A stretch of 64,000 bases of DNA from Flavobacterium solisilvae. GTDB taxonomy: Bacteria; Bacteroidota; Bacteroidia; Flavobacteriales; Flavobacteriaceae. Positions 1 through 8,300 of the stretch are shown in pieces. The stretch spans positions 124,001-188,000 of the forward strand of contig NZ_JAAMPT010000208.1 in NCBI RefSeq assembly GCF_012911605.1, written 5' to 3'. The position numbers were made by a program, and so were the translations under genes. The first letter of the stretch is position 1; every line of letters starts with the position of its first letter. Below the pieces are notes generated by a model, which did no database searches, was not told where the DNA came from, and saw only the letters and a list, made by a program, of their open reading frames with translations.

Positions 1-9
1 AATCACCAT
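1..9 (-). CDS. atpB: Probable start of atpB (F0 ATP synthase subunit a), cut by window edge
   Basis: Only the first three codons, ATG GTG ATT (Met-Val-Ile), lie inside the window. A TAnnTTTG promoter element sits about 40 bases upstream. Just upstream on the same strand are a small membrane protein and AtpZ, the usual order before atpB in Flavobacterium. I recall flavobacterial AtpB proteins beginning Met-Val-Ile, but the identity is inferred from context because almost no protein is visible. Confidence 0.4.
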
Positions 10-49
10 ATCTGATTTTATCTAAAGTTTTATTTCTTCAAATTTGGTG

Positions 50-57
50 CAAAAGTA
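50..57 (-). promoter_or_regulatory. Bacteroidetes -7 promoter element before the probable atpB
   Basis: On the minus strand this reads TACTTTTG, an exact match to the Bacteroidetes sigma-70 consensus TAnnTTTG. It lies about 40 bases before the ATG at position 9. No clear TTG -33 box was found. It suggests that the ATP synthase genes can be transcribed separately from the upstream sprE/bactofilin/atpZ genes. Confidence 0.55.
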
Positions 58-124
58 CAATTTTAATTAATATGAAAAAGTATAAGTTTTGTTTTTTTAA
101 TTGAATTATCAATTTTTCTTCAAT

Positions 125-514
125 TTATTGCTTATTGTTTAAAATTCTGATGGTTAAAAGTGTTTCTATTGCCAAAAAACAAATAAAAACAATAAAAAAG
201 TTTATTTTCTCTGTCGAATTTTCATCGGTTGTTGTGGCTAAAATTGGTCGCAATAAAAAATAAGCAATTCCCATTTTTACTGATGTTGCTATTAAATAGG
301 TATAACCAACGTAGTCGAGGTTTTTTGTTCTAACGAATAATAGCAAACTCATAATTACTACTGAAAACACAAAAAACATAGAATATAAGTTGGCTATAGA
401 ATACGTCCATTTTACCAATTCATGCTTTGGAATAACATTTTCCACCAGAAAAAAATTAATTACAAAAGCAATTATCGAAATAATAAAAAGATGTAAAAAG
501 GTTTTGAAAGTCAT
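125..514 (-). CDS. Small membrane protein next to ATP synthase genes (DUF6168-like)
   Basis: This 129-residue protein has about four hydrophobic helices (roughly residues 5-25, 40-62, 70-92 and 103-123) and no catalytic motif. It lies between atpZ and the probable atpB on the same strand, 17 bases after atpZ, so it is probably co-transcribed. Its position suggests a role connected with ATP synthase assembly, like the AtpI-type proteins found at this place in other bacteria. That role is inferred from neighbours only; the DUF6168 assignment is from memory of the family. Confidence 0.75.
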   Translation of the reverse strand: MTFKTFLHLFIISIIAFVINFFLVENVIPKHELVKWTYSIANLYSMFFVFSVVIMSLLLFVRTKNLDYVGYTYLIATSVKMGIAYFLLRPILATTTDENSTEKINFFIVFICFLAIETLLTIRILNNKQ

Positions 515-531
515 TATGGAATTGGGAGAAA

Positions 532-759
532 TTATTCGTTTTTATTGATTTCCTTCAATTGGCGATTGATGTTATAAAAAGCAATGGCAACACCAACTAA
601 TACTAAAATTTTGACGTGCCAATCGTTTTTATTGGGATATTTTTCGTCGAGCCAATCGCCTAAAGCGGCAAACAGAAATATGATTATTCCCATTTGGATA
701 GGAATATTAATCAACTGCAACCATTTGTTAGCTTGCTTTTTCTTCTGTTGATTGTCCAT
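532..759 (-). CDS. atpZ: AtpZ/AtpI family protein
   Basis: This 75-residue protein has two membrane helices (about residues 17-33 and 48-65) joined by a loop containing GDWLDEKYP, typical of AtpZ/AtpI proteins (F0F1-ATPase gene 1 family). Members help assemble the c-ring or carry Mg2+/Ca2+ beside the F0 sector. Its start overlaps the end of the bactofilin gene by 32 bases in another frame, which points to translational coupling. The following genes are a small membrane protein and the probable atpB. Confidence 0.8.
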   Translation of the reverse strand: MDNQQKKKQANKWLQLINIPIQMGIIIFLFAALGDWLDEKYPNKNDWHVKILVLVGVAIAFYNINRQLKEINKNE

Positions 760-1132
760 CGTTTGGAAGATTTTTTACTTGTGGTTTCATGACACAAGTA
801 GCACTAAATTCGGCTCCAGGTTCAACGGAAAGTTTTCCGCAAATTACTTCGCCTTTGATATGTGCTTTTGCTTTTACATTTAAAATTTCCAGCACTTGTA
901 TTTTTCCTTCAAAAATTCCTTCGATATCGGCGTTTTTACAAATTACATCGCCTTTAACCATTCCGGCTGGACCGATAACTAGTTTGCCTTTTGACTGAAA
1001 ATTACCAATCAAATGCCCGTCCAAACGAAAATCAGCAGGCGAATTTATATTTCCCTGAATGATTGTTCCTTCTACAATTCTATTGGTTTTTCCCAATAAA
1101 TCGGTGTATGATTTTGGACTTTTTTCAAACAT
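728..1132 (-). CDS. Bactofilin family cytoskeletal protein
   Basis: This 134-residue protein has the bactofilin core: after about 25 flexible residues come short repeating beta-strand units (about residues 28-110) with regularly placed Val/Ile/Leu and Gly, such as GPAGMVKGDVICKNADIEG. Bactofilins polymerise without nucleotides into membrane-associated filaments that organise envelope proteins. The start shares one base with the sprE stop (TAATG), so the two are coupled. The end overlaps atpZ. Pairing with sprE suggests envelope organisation, but no partner is shown by the sequence. Confidence 0.9.
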   Translation of the reverse strand: MFEKSPKSYTDLLGKTNRIVEGTIIQGNINSPADFRLDGHLIGNFQSKGKLVIGPAGMVKGDVICKNADIEGIFEGKIQVLEILNVKAKAHIKGEVICGKLSVEPGAEFSATCVMKPQVKNLPNDGQSTEEKAS

Positions 1133-4020
1133 TATTTTCCTCTTTTTGCTGGTTGAACCATTCCTGGAACTGGCGGTAAATCAAGAGTGTTTTGATTTTC
1201 TCTATCCATTTTTTGGTTCATATTTTCTTGTTTTTCTCTTTTCTTTTGTTCAAGAATCGTTTGTCTTTCCGCTTTTACATCGCGTTGTTGTTCTTGCTGT
1301 TGCTCGTTGTTTTGCTTTTCTTGTTGTGGCGTAACTGGTTTTTCAACAGTTCCATCCCAATTTGGTTTTTGTGGATTGTCCGATAATTTACCCGCTAAAT
1401 AATCGTCAATGTTTTTCTTGATTTGAACAATTGTATAATTTTCGGTAGAAATAATAATCGGTGTATCTTGAATTTTGTATTCCTTAAACTCTTTTAATAT
1501 CGAAGCAATTCCTTTGGCATATTCTTCTGATTTCATACCATGAATCACCACAAAATTATCGGTCATGGTGTAAATATCTTTGGATACTGACAATTTATCT
1601 AAACTTCTTTCATTGATAAATTTAGTGATTTTCTCCAAAATATGTTTGGTGTTTTTATCTTCAAAATCTTTTGAAGCATATAAAATCTTCCAATTTGTAG
1701 ATTCATATTTTCCTAATTCTAAGGTTTGAAGCTTTGGAATACTTACGTTTATGATTTTTTCGGCAGTTTTTCCTTCTTCGCTGTTTGGATAATTTAAACT
1801 AACGTAGTTCAATGCTTGTTGATATTCTGTCAAACCTTTTAGCTTTCCGATGATATTGGCTTTTAGTAATTCAAATTTTGGCACCATTTCATCGCCAGTA
1901 AATCTATCGATTGCGGTTTCGGTTTTGGTTAAAACAGCTTTGAATTCACCGTTTTGATAGTCTTTAAACAATGCTTCATAAACTACTTTTGGCGAATCGC
2001 TTGACTCAGCGATGTCGCTGTTTGGATTCAACAAAATTTGTGCATATCTCGAGTCTGGAAATTGCGAAATAATCTGCGATTTCATTTGCGCTGCTTTATT
2101 TTTGTCTAAAATTTCATAAAGCTTGTACAAATTATACATTGATGGTAAAACCAATCGTTCTTCGGGTTGATTTTTTAACAGTTTTTCTAGTTTATCAACT
2201 GCCAATTCATACTCTTTGAATTTTTCTTTATAAATAACTCCAAGTTGATAGTACGCAAAATTTCTTTCTTTGGCTAAACTATCAATAACGGTTTTATCGG
2301 TTGGCAATTGCGCAATGTAAAACTCTGGATTGTAAGGACTGTTTTTATCGTCTTCTTTGGTTTCGGGTGTTTGATTTTCCTCATTATTTTCGGTTACATC
2401 GTCATCATCATTTCCTTTGTTTTTGTCTTTGGATTGTCCAGTTGCTGTTTTCCAATTGTCAGTCAACTTAATTTTTCCCCACGTTTTACCAAATTCTTTT
2501 TTACCAAAAGCAACCGTTGTTGGATTATAAAAATAGAACATTCCACCAGAACTTGATGTACCAGTTTTTGCAACTGTTGGCGTTTTGATTGCGCTATTGG
2601 CTTCCAGTTTTCCTTCGTTTCCAACTTGCGAATTTTGGTTAATTCGTTCAAGCTTTTCTTGTTCTTTTTTAAGTTTTTCTTCTTCAGCTTTTAGTTTAAG
2701 AATGTGTTTTTCAAAATAGGCCGTTTTTTCAGCCATTGGCATTTTATACAACGAAATTATACTGTCATTTTTTTGAGCAATTCCTTCATATTTAATAACG
2801 TCTTCCAAGTTTTCACGCTTCTTTTTTATGGCATTAAATTCTCTTGTTCTTGGTTTTAAATTCACCAATGTACTATCGTAATATTTTCCTGCCGTTGCAT
2901 ATTTTGCATCATCAAAATAAATCGTAGCCAAATTTCTATAATTGGATGCCACTAAATATTGATCGCGGGTTTTCTTTTTCAACGAAAGATTATAATTTTT
3001 CTTTGCTTCTTTGAAATTTTCTTGACCTTCATAAAACTTTGCTTTTTGATGATACAACGCATCAAGATATGGTCGGTTTTCTCTGTCTTCGATTAAATCG
3101 TTGAATTTTTTTGTAAAAGCAATCGTGTCACCTTTTTGAATAGCCGTTTGTTTCGCTTGATTGATATGAGCATGAATTACATATTGTCTTGCTGCTTGTC
3201 TATTCATATCAATAACTTCTTGATAACTAGCAAAAGCACTGTCTTTGTAACCCATTTTTTCATAAAGTTGTGCCAAAATAAAGTGATATCTTGAAACTTC
3301 TTCTTTAGATTTAGTAAAATCTCTGGCTAATTTCAGCTTTGCAACTGCGCTATCTTTTTCTTCTAAATTGATGAAAGCTTGTGCCAAAGTTGCATTAGCA
3401 TCGGCAAAAATTTGGTCTTTAAATTTAATTTCTTTCAACAATTTGCGAAGATTATTTACTGCCAAAGCATCATTATCCAATCGCATATTGGTTTTTTCAC
3501 GCCAAATTTTTACTTCATAGATTTTATCGCTCGTTGGATATTTGTACAAAACATAATTGAATGCTTCCAATGCCGGAACAAAACGCTGACTGTAATATCT
3601 TGATTTTCCTAATAAAAGATGCGCTTCATCCATTTGTGGATTTTTCTCTGAACCTTGAATATTCATGGAATGCTTTTGAATAGCTTTAGTTGCTTTTTCT
3701 TCAGCTCTCTCAAAATCAGGATTTTTGGCTTCATTAGGTTGCAATTGTTCTTCCGAAATTTGCATTCTTTCTACTGGAAGAATTTCCCAAAAATTGTCTT
3801 GGTATTTCGATTTTAAGTCTAATAATCCTTTGTCAAGCGCAAGATTTCCGTTGTACAAAATATTGTATTTGGTGCTTAACGCATGAGAATTTCGGGAAAG
3901 AAATGTGTTTTTTTTGGTAGAACAAGCTATCAAAAAAACAAATGTTCCTAAAAATATAAAGTATTTAATAGTAGTGGTTTTCAAAGCAAAACGTTTTGTT
4001 TTATAACGTAAATTTGTCAT
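1132..4020 (-). CDS. sprE: Type IX secretion/gliding lipoprotein SprE (PorW)
   Basis: This is a 962-residue lipoprotein. The N-terminal signal ends in a lipobox LIAC, with Cys at residue 33, followed by TPR-like helical repeats (about residues 110-430), a Lys/Glu-rich linker (about 440-580) and more repeats. It matches SprE of Flavobacterium johnsoniae and PorW of Porphyromonas, which are needed for T9SS secretion and gliding. The open frame extends 16 codons upstream to a TTG, but the ATG at 4020 gives a proper signal peptide. A near-consensus promoter lies between 4020 and the terminator of the ABC genes. The T9SS substrate at 32.4 kb is a potential client of this machine. Confidence 0.92.
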   Translation of the reverse strand: MTNLRYKTKRFALKTTTIKYFIFLGTFVFLIACSTKKNTFLSRNSHALSTKYNILYNGNLALDKGLLDLKSKYQDNFWEILPVERMQISEEQLQPNEAKNPDFERAEEKATKAIQKHSMNIQGSEKNPQMDEAHLLLGKSRYYSQRFVPALEAFNYVLYKYPTSDKIYEVKIWREKTNMRLDNDALAVNNLRKLLKEIKFKDQIFADANATLAQAFINLEEKDSAVAKLKLARDFTKSKEEVSRYHFILAQLYEKMGYKDSAFASYQEVIDMNRQAARQYVIHAHINQAKQTAIQKGDTIAFTKKFNDLIEDRENRPYLDALYHQKAKFYEGQENFKEAKKNYNLSLKKKTRDQYLVASNYRNLATIYFDDAKYATAGKYYDSTLVNLKPRTREFNAIKKKRENLEDVIKYEGIAQKNDSIISLYKMPMAEKTAYFEKHILKLKAEEEKLKKEQEKLERINQNSQVGNEGKLEANSAIKTPTVAKTGTSSSGGMFYFYNPTTVAFGKKEFGKTWGKIKLTDNWKTATGQSKDKNKGNDDDDVTENNEENQTPETKEDDKNSPYNPEFYIAQLPTDKTVIDSLAKERNFAYYQLGVIYKEKFKEYELAVDKLEKLLKNQPEERLVLPSMYNLYKLYEILDKNKAAQMKSQIISQFPDSRYAQILLNPNSDIAESSDSPKVVYEALFKDYQNGEFKAVLTKTETAIDRFTGDEMVPKFELLKANIIGKLKGLTEYQQALNYVSLNYPNSEEGKTAEKIINVSIPKLQTLELGKYESTNWKILYASKDFEDKNTKHILEKITKFINERSLDKLSVSKDIYTMTDNFVVIHGMKSEEYAKGIASILKEFKEYKIQDTPIIISTENYTIVQIKKNIDDYLAGKLSDNPQKPNWDGTVEKPVTPQQEKQNNEQQQEQQRDVKAERQTILEQKKREKQENMNQKMDRENQNTLDLPPVPGMVQPAKRGK

Positions 4021-4039
4021 AAATAGTATAACTAACGGG

Positions 4040-4069
4040 TAAAAATACGTTTCTTTTTGATATGGCAAA
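4040..4069 (-). promoter_or_regulatory. Near-consensus promoter of sprE
   Basis: On the minus strand a TTG is followed after 18 bases by TATTTTTA, one base off the consensus TAnnTTTG. It lies about 20 bases before the sprE ATG and directly after the terminator of the preceding ABC transporter genes, so a promoter is needed here. Confidence 0.45.
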
Positions 4070-4072
4070 AAA

Positions 4073-4104
4073 ATAGCCGTATGTTTTTTATGACATACGG
4101 CTAT
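4073..4104 (-). terminator. Rho-independent terminator of the ABC/DUF5687 operon
   Basis: A perfect 11-bp inverted repeat (ATAGCCGTATG with its complement) encloses a 10-base loop. On the minus strand it is followed by a run of seven T. It lies 22 bases after the stop of the ABC ATPase gene and separates that operon from sprE. Confidence 0.9.
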
Positions 4105-4126
4105 AATTATTTAAAAATGAGTAGAA

Positions 4127-4825
4127 TTACACCGCAAAAAACGCTTCTAATTCTTTTAATGTTTCTGGAGATGTTTGAATGTCTTTTACAACTTCGCCTT
4201 TGTTCAAAGCTACAATTCTGTTACAAACCTCAACGGTGTGAACTAAATCGTGAGATGAAACTAAAACTGTTGTATTGGCGTCATCAGCTAATTCTTTGAT
4301 GATTTTTTTCAAACGATTTACGGTTGTTGGATCTAAATTTGCAAATGGTTCGTCAAGAATTACAACTTCTGGATTTCCAATTAAAGCAGCGATAATTCCA
4401 ACTTTTTTCATGTTTCCTTTTGATAAATCACGAAGGTATTTTTTGCTTTTTAAGATTTCTCCATTAAAAAACTCTTCGTGTTTGGCTAAAAGTGCGTCAA
4501 CATCGGCTTTGTTTTGATTGCGTAATTCGCCAATGAAATAAAAATATTCTTCGGCAGTTAAATAACCTATCAAGAAACTTTCATCGATGAAAGCTGCCGT
4601 GAAAGGTTTCCAGTCTTCGCTAGTATTTACTTGAACATTGCTATTGATAATATGTCCAGTACTTGGCTGAATTAAATCTAATAGTAAACTGAAAAAAGTA
4701 GTTTTTCCAGCACCATTATTTCCTACTAATCCAAAGCTTTGTCCTTTTGGAATTTCTAGCGATTCAACGTTTAATACTTTAACTCCGTTGTTATATGTTT
4801 TTGAAAGATTATGTACTTGTATCAT
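4127..4825 (-). CDS. ABC transporter ATP-binding protein
   Basis: This 232-residue protein is a complete ABC ATPase. The Walker A motif is GNNGAGKTT (about residues 36-44), the signature is a divergent LSKGNMKK in place of LSGGQ, Walker B is VVILDEP, and a D-loop and switch His (SSHD) follow. It should power the membrane protein encoded 39 bases upstream (DUF5687). The substrate cannot be read from sequence; the subfamily is the one used by drug, lipid or gliding-type exporters. A strong terminator follows. Confidence 0.9.
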   Translation of the reverse strand: MIQVHNLSKTYNNGVKVLNVESLEIPKGQSFGLVGNNGAGKTTFFSLLLDLIQPSTGHIINSNVQVNTSEDWKPFTAAFIDESFLIGYLTAEEYFYFIGELRNQNKADVDALLAKHEEFFNGEILKSKKYLRDLSKGNMKKVGIIAALIGNPEVVILDEPFANLDPTTVNRLKKIIKELADDANTTVLVSSHDLVHTVEVCNRIVALNKGEVVKDIQTSPETLKELEAFFAV

Positions 4826-4864
4826 GATTTCTGTATATTGTATTATGAACTTTATATCTAAATA

Positions 4865-6331
4865 TTAGCTTTTTTGTTTGTATGCGGCAATGGTTGCGTA
4901 TTTTTCGGATTTGTAGATTTTTTCGATTTTAGTAAACATATAGTTTCTAAACATAAACCCAATAACTCCTGCCAATGCTACAAAAAGCAACCCAATATTT
5001 GGCGAAAAAAGATAATAACCTGCTGCATATAAAGCCATTGGTAAAACCATTTTTGGAATAGCAATTAGCATTGTTTTTACATTAAATGCTTGTTTGTCTC
5101 CAAAAGCTTGTTTGCTCGTTGTTAAATCGATTGGTGTTTTTACAAAAGCTCCGCCAAGCATAACCAAATGTGAGTTTACTCCGATGTTGAAAATAGCCGC
5201 AACCACAACAATTAAATACGTGTGAACTCCAAAATAGATGTAGAATGATGCTAAAAGCGTAGAAATTACCGTTCCAATAACCATCAACCACCATTTTGAT
5301 TTGATATACTCTTTGTAAGGAATGTTTTGGCTCATTAATAATTGATAATAAGCGCTATCCCAACTTGGAATAAATTGTCCGAAGGTGAATAAAAATCCGC
5401 CCGAAACAAATATGGCTGCAAATACTTTCATCGCCGGATTGTCATAGGCTTCGATTGAACCTGTGAAAAATAATAATCCATAGAAAATAAACATCACACT
5501 CATAATCAACGTTGTTTTTGAGCGTTTGTTTCGTCGTAATAATCGGATGTCGTTTTTCAAAAATGTTCCTAATGTTCCAAATTGTTCTAGCCAAGTATAA
5601 TTTTCAGTTTGAGCGACTTCGCTTTTCTTAGCCAAACCTTCGTCCAAATTAAGGTTACTTTTGAAATATTGGAACGAAAAATAATACGCCGCAACCAACA
5701 AAATTACCGGAATTAGGAATAAATAATTAGTATCATACATTCCTTGAAAAAACGGTTGTGTATAAGCTGTAATGTCAAAAATATTGTAGTATTGTGTCAA
5801 TCCTAATCCGGCAAAAACAGCCAAAACACTATAGAAAACAGCATCTTTATTGTTGATTAGAATATTGATAAAATTATTGAAATACACCAAAGCAAACATG
5901 GCGATATTCCACAAAATAGCTTGATAACCATAGCCTTTTGCTAATAAAACAACTGTAAAAGGAATAAAAAACAAAGCATGTGTCCAATTGAAAAAAGACA
6001 AAGCTGTTTTTCCTAGCGAAAAATGCACAATTGTTCCTTTTTTAATGGGTAAAGTTAACAATGGACGAATGTTCATTACTGGCATTTTTTGCAGAAAATA
6101 ACGAACCATTAAATCCATAGCAAAGTAATAAATCATAAATTTATTCACGGTTTGCAATGGTTCAAATCCCATATCTTTTAGGATAAAAAAAGCGGCTGTT
6201 CCCATGATTGCAAAACATGCTAAGAAATACACGGCAACTAATCCCATGATGATTTTCATGGCTAGATTTGTTCCGAATGATGCCGAACGCAGAAAGGATT
6301 TCCACTCGAGCCAAATAAAATGTTTGAACAT
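4865..6331 (-). CDS. DUF5687 family membrane protein, probable ABC permease
   Basis: This 488-residue protein has about 10-12 hydrophobic segments and a cytoplasmic stretch near residue 245-270 rich in Arg/Lys (LLRRNKRSK). It resembles the DUF5687 family of Bacteroidetes, which is regularly found beside ABC ATPases and behaves like an ABC-2 permease. The adjacent downstream ATPase is the likely partner, both on one transcript ending at the terminator at 4073. The transported substrate is unknown. Confidence 0.8.
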   Translation of the reverse strand: MFKHFIWLEWKSFLRSASFGTNLAMKIIMGLVAVYFLACFAIMGTAAFFILKDMGFEPLQTVNKFMIYYFAMDLMVRYFLQKMPVMNIRPLLTLPIKKGTIVHFSLGKTALSFFNWTHALFFIPFTVVLLAKGYGYQAILWNIAMFALVYFNNFINILINNKDAVFYSVLAVFAGLGLTQYYNIFDITAYTQPFFQGMYDTNYLFLIPVILLVAAYYFSFQYFKSNLNLDEGLAKKSEVAQTENYTWLEQFGTLGTFLKNDIRLLRRNKRSKTTLIMSVMFIFYGLLFFTGSIEAYDNPAMKVFAAIFVSGGFLFTFGQFIPSWDSAYYQLLMSQNIPYKEYIKSKWWLMVIGTVISTLLASFYIYFGVHTYLIVVVAAIFNIGVNSHLVMLGGAFVKTPIDLTTSKQAFGDKQAFNVKTMLIAIPKMVLPMALYAAGYYLFSPNIGLLFVALAGVIGFMFRNYMFTKIEKIYKSEKYATIAAYKQKS

Positions 6332-6404
6332 AGATTTTTGTTTTTGGTTGTAAAAGTTAGTTTCTAAAGATAGGAATTTGTTACAAATACTGTAAAAAAT
6401 TGTT

Positions 6405-6465
6405 GGAAGTCAGAAGTTAGAAGTCAGAAGTCAGAAGTCAGAAGTTAGAAGTTGGAAGTTGGAAG
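6405..6465. repeat. Imperfect 7-bp tandem repeat (GAAGTYA)n
   Basis: About nine copies of a 7-bp unit GAAGTCA/GAAGTTA/GAAGTTG stand between the DUF5687 gene start and the end of the next minus-strand gene. The same unit recurs at 59694. It shows no hairpin potential, so it does not look like a terminator. Confidence 0.9.
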
Positions 6466-6474
6466 AACTACAAA

Positions 6475-7176
6475 CTATAAACTCCCAACTGAAATTTGAT
6501 ATTCAGGATAGGTTTCTTTTAAAAAATTTTCGGCTTTTGACGGAATTAAAACCAGCATAATATATTCGGTTAAACCTAAGACAATCAACAGAAAACTGAA
6601 CAGTAGCAACAATCCATCATGGTAATTTTCGCCTTTTAAATGAAGTGCAAATTGTATCGGTAAATTTATCAATCCAGCCGAAGAACTGTAGCCAAAAATG
6701 ATTTCTTTCAACAACCATTTTTTACCGTTTTGCTTGTTTCTCTTTTTATTTCTTCGCATCAAAAATACCATTCCAACAATGTAGGAAATGATTAAACCAA
6801 AAAACAAACATTGAACTGCCCAAAATTCTCCTTGAAGTTGTTTCATCAAATAAAATACAATTCCAACGGCAGAAATTGTTCCGATGATTTTTGGAACCGA
6901 AAAAAAAGTTTTTAATTCGTTTAAAACTAATTTGTTGTATTTTTTATTCAAGGCAGATTGTCTTTGTTCAACCACATCCATAAACCCGAAAACACCAAAT
7001 TTTTTGAACTCAATTTGCAAAGCTTCTTCAAAAGATAATTTTGGATTTTGTTGCCATTGTTCTTCAATAGCATTGGCCAAATGATCAACCAATTCGGTTT
7101 GTAAATCATAATATTCCACGTAATGTTGACGCGTGAATTGGTATAATCTTTCTATTTGTTCGGCGGATAGTTTCAT
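6475..7176 (-). CDS. PadR-associated membrane protein (HAAS/DUF1700-like), copy 2
   Basis: This 233-residue protein has a soluble N-terminal helical domain (about residues 1-70) with DLQTELVDHLANAIEE, then four hydrophobic helices (about 97-113, 120-140, 165-180 and 187-210). The N-terminal motif D-x-x-x-E-x-x-D-H-x-A is shared with the adjacent upstream gene, so the two are diverged duplicates. Small membrane proteins with such a helical domain commonly sit beside PadR regulators. Its start overlaps the previous stop by 4 bases (ATGA). The molecular role is unknown. Confidence 0.8.
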   Translation of the reverse strand: MKLSAEQIERLYQFTRQHYVEYYDLQTELVDHLANAIEEQWQQNPKLSFEEALQIEFKKFGVFGFMDVVEQRQSALNKKYNKLVLNELKTFFSVPKIIGTISAVGIVFYLMKQLQGEFWAVQCLFFGLIISYIVGMVFLMRRNKKRNKQNGKKWLLKEIIFGYSSSAGLINLPIQFALHLKGENYHDGLLLLFSFLLIVLGLTEYIMLVLIPSKAENFLKETYPEYQISVGSL

Positions 7177-7799
7177 TTAATAATCAACTTAGAATTAAAA
7201 AATTTATTCATTTGATTTAACGCATAAAGAACATATACCACAAACAGACACATGAAAACAATTACTAATACATCTGAAACATATTCTTCTTTTTCAAACG
7301 GTTTGAATAAAAATAGGTTTATCCAATATAAAATTGATAAAACAATGTTTGTTCTTTCTATAAAATAATATCTCTTTTTCTTAATCCCGTAAAAATAAAT
7401 CATACTCAAAACAGAATAACTCAAAAAAATGAGTAAAAAGCAAAACCACAAATCTTCTTTTAGATAAGCATAAACCATTGTTTCACGAAAAATAAAAAAC
7501 AACGTGATAATCAATATAACAGCAAACAAACTTTTCGGTTTAAGAAAAAAACGAAAATAATTTTTTAATTCTGATAATGTACTCTGCCACGTTTTTTTAT
7601 TCATACTGAAAATTTCCTTTCGATTTGAATTGACATAACTTACAAAAGCTTCATGAAAGTCAATATCTTCAACTTTCATTTTTTCTTCAACTGCAGTGGC
7701 AATGTGATCAATCATTTCAGCTCGAATATCAACATAAATAACATCATTGCGTTGTAGATAACCGTCAATAAACTGTATTTGGTTTTTGTTTAGTTTCAT
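7173..7799 (-). CDS. PadR-associated membrane protein (HAAS/DUF1700-like), copy 1
   Basis: This 208-residue protein has the same plan as its neighbour: an N-terminal helical domain with DIRAEMIDHIATAVEE, then four hydrophobic helices (about residues 90-110, 117-137, 147-165 and 175-197). It follows padR with a 3-base gap and overlaps the next gene by 4 bases, so the three genes form a tight operon. PadR-coupled proteins of this kind are thought to be membrane partners or targets of the regulator; no function is shown here. Confidence 0.8.
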   Translation of the reverse strand: MKLNKNQIQFIDGYLQRNDVIYVDIRAEMIDHIATAVEEKMKVEDIDFHEAFVSYVNSNRKEIFSMNKKTWQSTLSELKNYFRFFLKPKSLFAVILIITLFFIFRETMVYAYLKEDLWFCFLLIFLSYSVLSMIYFYGIKKKRYYFIERTNIVLSILYWINLFLFKPFEKEEYVSDVLVIVFMCLFVVYVLYALNQMNKFFNSKLIIK

Positions 7800-7802
7800 A
7801 AT

Positions 7803-8135
7803 TTACGTCAATTTAGGATTTACAATACTTTGCATGTTTTTTATAAATTCTTCCAGTTCTGCCAATCGATTTATGGTTTCCGAAGTTCCTTTTTCGGTGA
7901 GTTTATAATATTTACGCAGTCGATTGTCTACGTTTTCAATTTCTACTTCAAGAACGCCTTCGGCTTCCAGTTTATGCAACGCTGGATACAATGCACCTTC
8001 GGTGATTTTTAGTTCGCCTTTGGTTATTTCTTTTACTTTTTGGGTAATTTCATAACCATACATTCTGCCGTTTTCTTCCAATAGTTTCATTACTATCGTA
8101 GTCAAACTTCCTTTATATAACTGTGAATTCTTCAT
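7803..8135 (-). CDS. PadR family transcriptional regulator
   Basis: This 110-residue protein is a typical short PadR winged-helix repressor: KGSLTTIVMKLLEENGRMYGYEITQKV, then KITEGALYPALHKLEAEGVLE (recognition helix and wing) and a C-terminal dimerisation helix. PadR proteins repress their own operon until a ligand or stress relieves them. An ATG further upstream at 8168 would extend it by 11 residues, but that ATG lies on the promoter element, so the ATG at 8135 is preferred. It leads the operon with two membrane proteins. Confidence 0.92.
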   Translation of the reverse strand: MKNSQLYKGSLTTIVMKLLEENGRMYGYEITQKVKEITKGELKITEGALYPALHKLEAEGVLEVEIENVDNRLRKYYKLTEKGTSETINRLAELEEFIKNMQSIVNPKLT

Positions 8136-8157
8136 GCTAAATCGATTTACATCGGAA

Positions 8158-8165
8158 CAAATATA
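8158..8165 (-). promoter_or_regulatory. Promoter -7 element of the padR operon
   Basis: On the minus strand this reads TATATTTG, an exact TAnnTTTG match, 23 bases before the padR ATG. It overlaps the repeated ATACATAAG motifs that probably bind PadR. Confidence 0.65.
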
Positions 8166-8200
8166 CATAAGTTTTTTATATACATAAGATTTCTATGTAT
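8163..8200. promoter_or_regulatory. Candidate PadR operator: repeated and inverted ATACATA boxes
   Basis: ATACATAAG occurs twice as a direct repeat (8163-8171 and 8180-8188). The second copy forms an inverted repeat ATACATA-N6-TATGTAT-like with 8194-8200. ACAT/ATGT half-sites are the known core of PadR operators. They overlap and flank the -7 element of padR, which fits autorepression. The assignment is inference from position and motif. Confidence 0.5.
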
Positions 8201-8255
8201 TAATTTTTGATTTGAAATTGCTATTGTTTTTTGATATTGAAGTTGATTTTTGAGG

Positions 8256-8285
8256 TTGCCATTGAACCTGATATTCTTACCTTTG
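8256..8285 (+). promoter_or_regulatory. Promoter of the PaaE-like oxidoreductase gene
   Basis: TTG at 8256-8258 and TACCTTTG at 8278-8285 are separated by 19 bases, an exact match to the Bacteroidetes promoter TTG-N17-23-TAnnTTTG. The ATG follows 15 bases later. Confidence 0.75.
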
Positions 8286-8300
8286 TAAAAATTATTATTC

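Noticed and set aside
728..1334. Plus-strand open frames over the bactofilin and sprE genes (for example 789-998 and 1059-1334)
   Set aside because: They are antisense shadows of real genes, with composition that follows the opposite-strand codons and no recognisable protein.
6405..6465. CRISPR array suggested by the tandem repeats at 6405, 53380 and 59739
   Set aside because: The units are 7 or 13 bases with no unique spacers, and no cas genes are in the window.
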